Assembly (NCBI GenBank): GCA_938002665.1
Contig: CALLAE010000011.1
Coordinates: 1 to 56,104, forward strand
Length of the DNA stretch: 56,104 bases
Direction: 5' to 3'
Source: an uncultured Saprospiraceae bacterium
GTDB taxonomy: Bacteria > Bacteroidota > Bacteroidia > Chitinophagales > Saprospiraceae
Part shown: piece after piece, positions 27,501-36,500 of the stretch
How the letters are laid out: each line of letters opens with the position of its first letter
Numbering within the stretch: the stretch's first letter is position 1
Translations under genes and position numbers: made by a program
Notes under the pieces: model-generated
The model's input: the letters and a program-made list of their open reading frames with translations, nothing else
Databases searched by the model: none
Told to the model about the DNA's origin: nothing

Positions 27501-30500
27501 GTATTACCGGATCACATTCATCATTGGCACTTATAATAATATCTGCTGGAGCTAAAGAAGCATTTCCACTTGCATCTAGGTTCAGATTGAAATTATTAAG
27601 ACAAGTGACCGTCGGTGGAGTAACATCTTGAACAGACACATTAGACTTACAAGTTGCTGAGTTTCCATTACTCGATGTAACAGTCAGTATCACACAATGA
27701 GGATTCAGTGGAATAGAATTACATCCAAAGAAATTAGGGCTCACCTCCAAAGTTGCATTCGGATCACATCCTGCTGTACTACTAATATTGATGTCATCTG
27801 CTGTTAAATTCAACATTCCATTAGGCTCAAGATCCAGCGTAATATCTGGTACTACATTACAAGTAGGGACAGATACATCCTGTATAGTTATCTGTGTACT
27901 ACAGGTACTAGTATTCCCACAGCCATCATCCACCGTAAGCGTAATTGTTTTCAGTCCTAGGTCCATACAAGTAAAGTTATTAGGACTTATACTAGAGTTT
28001 GTAGGAGCAATGGCACAATTATCTGTGTAAGTGTCTAATACATCATCTATTTCAACAGTAACCACTGGAGGATTCCCAACAACATTAAACACTTGGCCAC
28101 TCAATAGAGTACAGGTAGGATCTATTCTATCTCTTACTGTGACATTTGTCGTACAAGTTGCAGTGTTCCCACTGTTATCTGTTGCCGTTGCTGTCACAAC
28201 CACTACTTCGGCTTTGTCAACACATGTGAAAAACTCTCGATCTATTCCAACAGTATGTCCAGGACAATTATCAGATGAACCAGTAACAATAAAATTACTA
28301 GTTATTGTCCCTTCTCCGTCTTCATCTAGATCCAAAAATCTAGCAGTTCTACAAGATAATATTGGATCTGTAGTGTCTAAAACATTGACATTAGCATTAC
28401 AAGAAGAGGTATTACCATTCACATCAGTAACGGTTAATGTTACTGCATTTGAAATGCCTTTGTTAGCACAATTGAAAGTATTCTCTGATAGACTAAATGG
28501 ATTATTAGCTAATCCACAAGCATCATTACTACCATTATCTATCTGAGCACTCGCGATAGAAACCGTACCAGCTGCTCCTACTTCTACAGTTATCGACTGA
28601 CAGATGGCAGCAGGAGGAGTCTTGTCTATTATCGTCACTACAGTTGTACATTGGTCTGTTTGTGGATTGGCATTGTTATCCATAACAGAAAGCATGACTA
28701 CCTTAGGACCTACATCATCACAATCAAAAGACATAGGGTCTATGGCCATAGCCTCTATACCGCAATCATCTGAAGAACCATTATCAATATCAGCAGCTAA
28801 TAATGTAGCGATTCCATTATCATCTAGACATAAATCAAATGGATCCTTACACCTAGCAACAGGTGGCTGATCAGCGATACTTACTTCAAAGTTACAGTTA
28901 GTTGTATTTCCACATATATCAGTCACAACAATAGTCGCAAGGTATGTATCACATACATCTGTGACCTGTGGTACTGTCAGTTCAGTAGATACAATATCAC
29001 AATTATCAGTTGCACTGATAATTACATCATCTACATCTATGATAGGCTCACCACTAGCATTAAGAGTAGTGGTTACTCCACCTATACATGATAATACAGG
29101 GTCTATTTCATCTACTATTAATACCCGCGTCTGACATGCTGGGTTGTTAGATACATTACCCTGAGCATCTGTAACAACTACATCTACGATATTAGTGGTT
29201 AGCTTATTGGCACAAGTAAAGGTCGTCTGGCTCAGGTCAAAAGTTATATCTAATCCATCACACCTAGCCTGAGATCCACTATCTATTTGATCAGCAGTTA
29301 ATGTTGCTTGCCCATTAGCATTTACCAAAAGGGTTATCTCGTTGATAACACTGCAGATTGGCTCTAGATTACATTCAACCATAACTTCCGCTGGATCATA
29401 ATCATCGCTATCATTAGGATTATCAGGAGCATCGTCAATGTCATTATCGGTACCTGTCTCACTAGGTGTATTAGAGTTATCACCTGGAGAGCTATCTTCA
29501 TCAGGTACTCCCAGCGCATTATTAGCAGAAGTAATCTCTGCATCATTGATAATCATAGCTCCTGTAAAATTAGGATCTATTTGTAATTGAATTTGTCTTG
29601 TTGCAGAATTTCCGAAAGGCAAGTTCCCAAAATTCAAACTTGGATTCGGACCTGCACCCCACCCTACATTCGTGTTAAATGTAGATTGAGTATAGATTAG
29701 ATTAGCTGGTACATAATCTGTCACTTCTACATCAGTAGCATCAAGACTACCTTGATTCACAACAGTAATAGAGAAGGTAACAATATCTCCTGGCTGATAC
29801 ATCGCTGGACCTCCAGGTGCTAACATCTTAGTAAGTGCCAAATCAAAGTTCTGACCTACTGTAATCATTGCCCAATCCTCATCATCATCATCGCCATCAC
29901 CATCGCCATCCTCATCTACGTTCTTATCAGTAGCTGTGTTACTATCTATATCAAATAGATCACTTCCATCTGGATCTATAATCTGAGCATCATTTAATAT
30001 AGATGTGCCCATAAATGCCATGTCTATTTCGAAAGTAATAGTTACAGTAGAAGAACCTCCAGCTGGAATAAATGCAATAGGTGAATTTATCCGTGCGGCT
30101 CCACTTATTATGCTCCAGTTACTATCTACTAGATTAAGACCCACAGGGATATCATCTTCAACATATACAGTTGTTGCATCAAGGGACCCTTGGTTAGTTA
30201 CCACAATATCATAAGTAACAGTACTGCCTTGCATGTAAGGCCCAGGTGTTGTAGTAGAAATATTTTTCTCCAAAGCCAAATCATATCTATCCACTATGAT
30301 CTCAGCTGGATCATAATCATCATTATCGTTAGGATTATCTGGTGCATCATTCACATCATTATCACTAGCTAACTCTGAAGGCGTACCTTGATTATCGCCA
30401 GGAGTGGAATCATCATCAGCTAGATTCAAGGCATTATCAGCAGCTGTGATTTCTGCATCATTCACCAGACTAGTTCCAGTAAAGCTAGGATCTACTACTA

Positions 30501-33500
30501 ATTCTACTTGAACAGTCGCGCTACTAGAAACTGGAACATTTCCAATAACATTAGTCGGGTTAGGTCCAGCAGACCATCCTGCACTACTGTTAAATCCACT
30601 ACTCACATAAGTAAATCCAGCAGGCACATAATCAGTTACTGCTACATTAGTAGCATCTAATGAACCTTGATTAATTACCGTTATATCAAAAACAACTACG
30701 TCACCCAACAAGTATGGACCAGCAGAAGAAACAACTTTAGTTAGAGCTAAATCAAAAGACTGACCGATAGCTATCATTGCCCAATCCTCGTCATCGTCAT
30801 CACCATCACCATCGCCATCCTCATCTACGTTTTTATCAGTGGACGTATTACTATCTATATCAGCTCTATCACTATTATCAGGGTCAATAATCTGCGCATC
30901 ATTAAGAATAGAGTTACCCATGAACATCTCATCGATTTCAAAAGTAATCTTAACTGTAGCTGAATTTCCAACTCCTATAAAAGCGATAGGATTAGTCAAG
31001 ACTGCAGCTCCACCAGACACCGTCCAATTATTATCATTCAATATTAGTCCAGCAGGAATATTATCCGAGACATACACAGTTGTCGCATCTAGTGTTCCTT
31101 CATTAGTAACTGTTATATCATAGCATACTGCATCACCTGGCATAAACGGACCAGGAGTTGTACTACTTATACCCTTAGATAAAGCAAGGTCATAAATTTG
31201 AACTACATCCACTTTAGTAAGATCATGATCATCCTCATCATTATTAGAATTATCCAAAATATTATCTCCTCCAACGATGTCGTTAGTCTGGTCACTATCT
31301 GGCGTACTATCTAAATCTGCTCTACCTGGTGTACTCGGATCATTATCATCATCTGCGCCTGTTATCTCTGCAAAATTTATTATGCAGTCACCCATGAAAT
31401 TATTGTCTATTGTAAGAGTAATAAACTCCGAAGCAGATCCTCCTGCAGGAATAAATCCTATCAAATTATTCAAAGTAGCTATGCCACCAGACATAGTCCA
31501 ATCAGAATCATTAAGAGTAAATCCTACAGGCACATAATCTGCAATACTGATATTATAAGCATCTTGATTTCCTTGATTAAGAACTATTATTCTGAACTCA
31601 ACATTATCTCCAGGACTGAATGGTCCAGAATTATTAGTAAAGTCTATTTGCTTAATTAATGCTAAATCAAACTCTGGACAGAAATCACCATCATTGTTAT
31701 CCTGAACTTCTATTGTGGTTTGACAACTAGCAGAGTTGCCAAACTCGTCAGTCACACATAGATATACTATCTGCGAACCTATATCTGTACAATCAAAACA
31801 AATCATATCAGTAGGGTCATTATCACAAAAGCTAAGGCTTATCTCATTACCACAAGGGTGGCTAGAGTTGACGTCTAGCATGTGCGGGAAGATACAAGCC
31901 ATTTCATCATCAGGAATACCATCATTCCCAACAAGATCCATAGGCTCAAGTGCAACGCTAAGACCTGACTTACAATAAGCAAGAGGTGCTTTTTCATTTA
32001 CTACCCAGATCTCTTTACTACATGTAGAAACATTCCCACATAGATCAGAAAAACTAATTAGGGCAGTGTGGTGGCCCAATGGTAACTTGTTATTGAAAGC
32101 TACAACATTAGAAACTAAACAATCCTCTATATCAAAAGTACCGTCACTGTCTAAATCTATACGCAGACAATTTTGCAATTGTGCATCAGGAGTACAATCA
32201 TCATGAGCAACAACACTGAAAGTAACTTCTCCATTCTCACATTCTTGAGAACTTACTCTTAACTCAGCACAAGATGCCTCATCTATAACTGGACCATCTG
32301 TATTTATAACTTTAATTGTTTGATCAAATACAACAGTCATAGGCAACCCATCGGCATCATTTTGACACCAGTCTATTACTGACCATTTTCTGAGTATCTT
32401 AAGACAAGCATCACTTCCTGGACCTGCAAAAGAGAATACCTGATCCTCAAATGTAGCATCTACAAGATCACATGCATCCACAAGATAAGTAGGATATGCA
32501 TTCTCAGCTGGTAGGTTATCAGGATGCAGCGTACCAAAATTACAACCTAAGTCAGTATCAAAATCTAACGGCTTAACGATAGCATCAAAATCAAAAGGGT
32601 CATTATTCTCAAATAAGATCACCTGATCACAGCTACTTGCTCCACTTGCATCCTCTGCAGTAAATCTTCTGATAATTCTACCTAACCCACACTGGTTTCT
32701 TTCATCTATAATTTCTGTGTTTAGATTAACTACACAACTATCACTAGCTGTAGCAGTCCCATAAGTCTCTAGATTATTTAAGTCAATCTGATTAGAACAA
32801 TCAAGAACAACATTATCTGGACAAGCAACCACAGGTGGTACTTTATCTTGGACTTCAATATTTACCATACAGTCATTCACATTTCCAAAGTAGTCTATGG
32901 CTCTGAGCACAACCATTGATTCCTGACCTACATCAGCACAACAGAATGATACTTCAGAACTGAATGCACAAGGATTAGACACCTCCATCACAAATCTTGC
33001 TCTAAAATCACTTACATCATTCCACTCGCCATCAGCATTGACTACTACACATTCACCATTACCTGCTGGATTCCCACCTTCCCATTTATTGAATGATGGT
33101 GCTGCATGGTTATTCCAAGTAAAATCACCGTTACCCGACTTATCTTTTAGTCCTATGTAGTAAGGCACTCCCGGAAGATACTCACTGACTTGTTCATATA
33201 TCCAATCATGCTCTCCTTCAGACTCTAGTGTCACTAAAGATCCACCATAAGCAGAAGCATACGCAAAAGCTTTAAAACAAGGTCTTTCAAAAGAAGATAG
33301 ATAGTAATATCTACCATTTCTTTCTCCAAGGAAATGCATGTCATCATATTTTGGTCTGTCACATTCACATGGACTATCCATTCTTCTGACAAGAGTCTTG
33401 AAAAGGTCACAATCATCGTAACTACCATCATCAAAAGTCTGCGGAAATGCTTTTGCAGTTCCATTTAATCTTAGAGATACGACAGAATTTTGGTCACAAA

Positions 33501-36500
33501 TAGCTGTAGGAGAAACATTATCCATCACTGTAACTCTATAATCACAAGTGGAATTATTGCCACACTGATCATAGACATTGTAAGTAATCAGATTATCAGC
33601 GGCTGCAGTAAGTGTTACTGATTGAGTAGTATAATTCTGTATAAATCCACCAGAATAATTTACATCAATAATGAAATTATCTACAGTACAATCATCTGTA
33701 ATCTCCGGCAATGGAATAACATATTCACTATCACATCCTACAGTACCATCAGTATTTATCGTAACATTAGCTGGACAGTCAACCCATGGAGGTCTATTAT
33801 CCGAAATCTCTATAGTCTGTACTCTTCTTAAAGGATCTGCACAGCCATCATAGACTGTCCATGTTCTCATAAGTTTCTTAGAACATCCAAAATCTATTAT
33901 CACAACATCTCTGTAATCAACACCGATGTTACAATACAAGTCATTAACTGGATAGATAGGATTTCCACCTATAGTTGGAACACCTGTCATAGCTATATCT
34001 GGATTACCTTCTTCATTTAAGATAAGTCCATCACATGATAATGCATTATCATCTATAATTGTGTAATCAATCGGAATTTCGATTTCGTCTAAGTCTATAG
34101 GTAGAACATTTATCTTTTGTGTACATGGCTGCGAAACATTTCCAAAGCCATCTTCAGCCACATAAGTTCTATATATTTCTTTTATATAATCAGCACCACA
34201 AGGAAGTGGTGTAGTCGTTTCTCCTGTTTGAATATACTCAGCTGTGCTACAGTTATCTATAACTAGAGGTTCATAATTATGCATTTGATAGCATTTCACT
34301 TCTATGTCATCACATTGGATCTGAGGAGGTAGCTTATCTTCTACATTTATAAATGCCCAACAAGAATTTCCAGAACATGGGTTCATGACCTTAGCCATTA
34401 ACTTGGTCCACAGATGCTCTTCTGTTACATTATTTCCTTGTATCACATTACCATAAGCATCTGTCAGTATTAGCTGATATGCAACACTTGCTGACATATC
34501 ACTCGTCAGTATGTCTTCAGGATACAAAGTAGACTTACATCCATTATCTAGAGATATATTTAATTCATGCTGACATGACATTGCTTCATCATCCATACCT
34601 ACTTGTACAGAAAGACTGACTGGAGCAACACAATCATTAGGACAATGTGGAATAAGTACAAGGTCATGAGGCCCTGCACCCGTACCCCACTCTATTGTTA
34701 TAGAGTTACTAGCTCCTGTTCCAGAACCAGTCATTCCTGTACCAGAACCAGTGGCATTAGTCCCAGGAACATTCACAATAGTACCAGCTCCAGCACCGCC
34801 ACTCAAGAACCAACTAAATCCTACACAATCATCATACTTAGGATCGCTAGTGTCTACAGTGTAAGTATGCGTACTATTAGCACATACTGCACCTAATCCA
34901 TCACCTTCCACTAGTGGAGAACAATAATCGCAATCTCCTCCTTCTATGGATAGATATACTCCCCATCCATTTGTTGCTCTTAGAGTAAAGGGCTGCGCAT
35001 CTATACTTTTACCTCTCAAGATGTAGCAGCTTGTCCCATCCCCATTAGGACGTTCTATAAATTGCTTACCTGTAGGACCAGTCGCATAGCTCACTGGTGA
35101 ACCCACAGCAGAGGCGATATCATAAAATTCGTATTCGAAATCGATGAACCAATCCTCACCTGAAACAGAGGTTATCTTAATCTCATTTCTAAATTGTCCA
35201 TTATGAGAATCAGAGGCATTATTCAAACAATAGCATTCCTCACTGAACTCAATTGTAGGTACAAAAATCATAGCTGGATCAGAATCATCTTCATCATCTA
35301 AGCCAGTACCATCTAGATAATCATCCATAGCAGATACAGGCATTCCACCTGCATCATTCCCCATTATTGCATCAGGGGATGAATCGATATCATTTCCACT
35401 TATATCATTGTTTTGTACATCATAAACTTTACTTATCTCTGCATAATTTAAGTAAGCACCTGTAGGACCATTAGCATTGATTTGTAATTCTATCTGGTCT
35501 GTGTAGACTTTACCTGGCAGAAGAGGCGACAAAAAAGTAACATCTTTATATGCCATAGCTCCACTTGCATCCAGAGTCCATGCATTATCTACTAAAGTCA
35601 TGTTAGCAGGAAGGAAATCTACAATTTGGATTTTCCCTATTGCAGCAGTTCCTTGATTATGTACTTCTATATCAAAAATTACTGAGCTGCCTAACTGATA
35701 AGAAGTTTGCGATACCTTTTTTATCAGTGCTAAATCTATCGCTCTGATAGATACACCTGCTGGGTCATGATCATCCTCATCCACAATGGCATGATCTAAA
35801 ATCATCCCATCCGTAGAAGTATAAGGAACGCCTCCTACGTCATTAAACATATCGGTATCAGGATAAGAATCGAAATCCTGAGTAATAGAAGGGTCAGCAG
35901 AAACAAATCCTGAAATTTCAGCATAGTTCATAAGATCTTTCTGCGTATTTGTATTTCCGATTGTAAAGCTAACTGGGACTGTCACAGAAGCGCCAGCAGC
36001 TAATACTTGATTATATTGATACTTTAATAGTTGTGGATTCACTTGCGTCCATCCTTGATTATTGGATTGATTAAAAATCAAACCAGCTGGATAAATATCT
36101 GCTATCTCAAATGAACTAGCATCAACATTCCCCTGATTAGTAACTTCTATATCAAAGGTGACTATCTCACCTGCATCGTAGGTTCTATTATCTCTGTTTA
36201 CTTTACTTAAAGCGAGATCAAAAATATACACCATTGCGGGGTCTTCATCGTCTTCGTCTATAATACCTACATCTGTAATGAGATCGTCAGTGTTAGAAGC
36301 AACGACACCTCCTATGTCATTAGTCGCATCATCGTCAGAAGTAGAATCTATATCTGAATCTTGGTTGCCATTAGAATCCATTGTATAGCTAATCTCCGCA
36401 TGATTAACTAAATCATCAAGATTTCTAGAACCCACTAATTTCAAACGTATTTTTTCTTTATGATCCTGGCCTGGTAATAAAGGATTATTGATCATCAGTT

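Noticed and set aside
26126-28870. Series of 60-170-codon open frames on the plus strand inside the giant gene (for example 28031-28546 and 27260-27631)
   Set aside because: They lie antisense to a strongly coded repeat region whose composition leaves few stops on the other strand. They show no start context, no family motif, and hydrophobic sequence that mirrors the Thr/Asp-rich sense repeats.
30190-30372. Small plus-strand frame rich in Ile within the DUF11 duplication
   Set aside because: It is antisense to the Asp-rich linker (GAT/GAC codons read as ATC/GTC), so its composition is an artefact of the sense coding.
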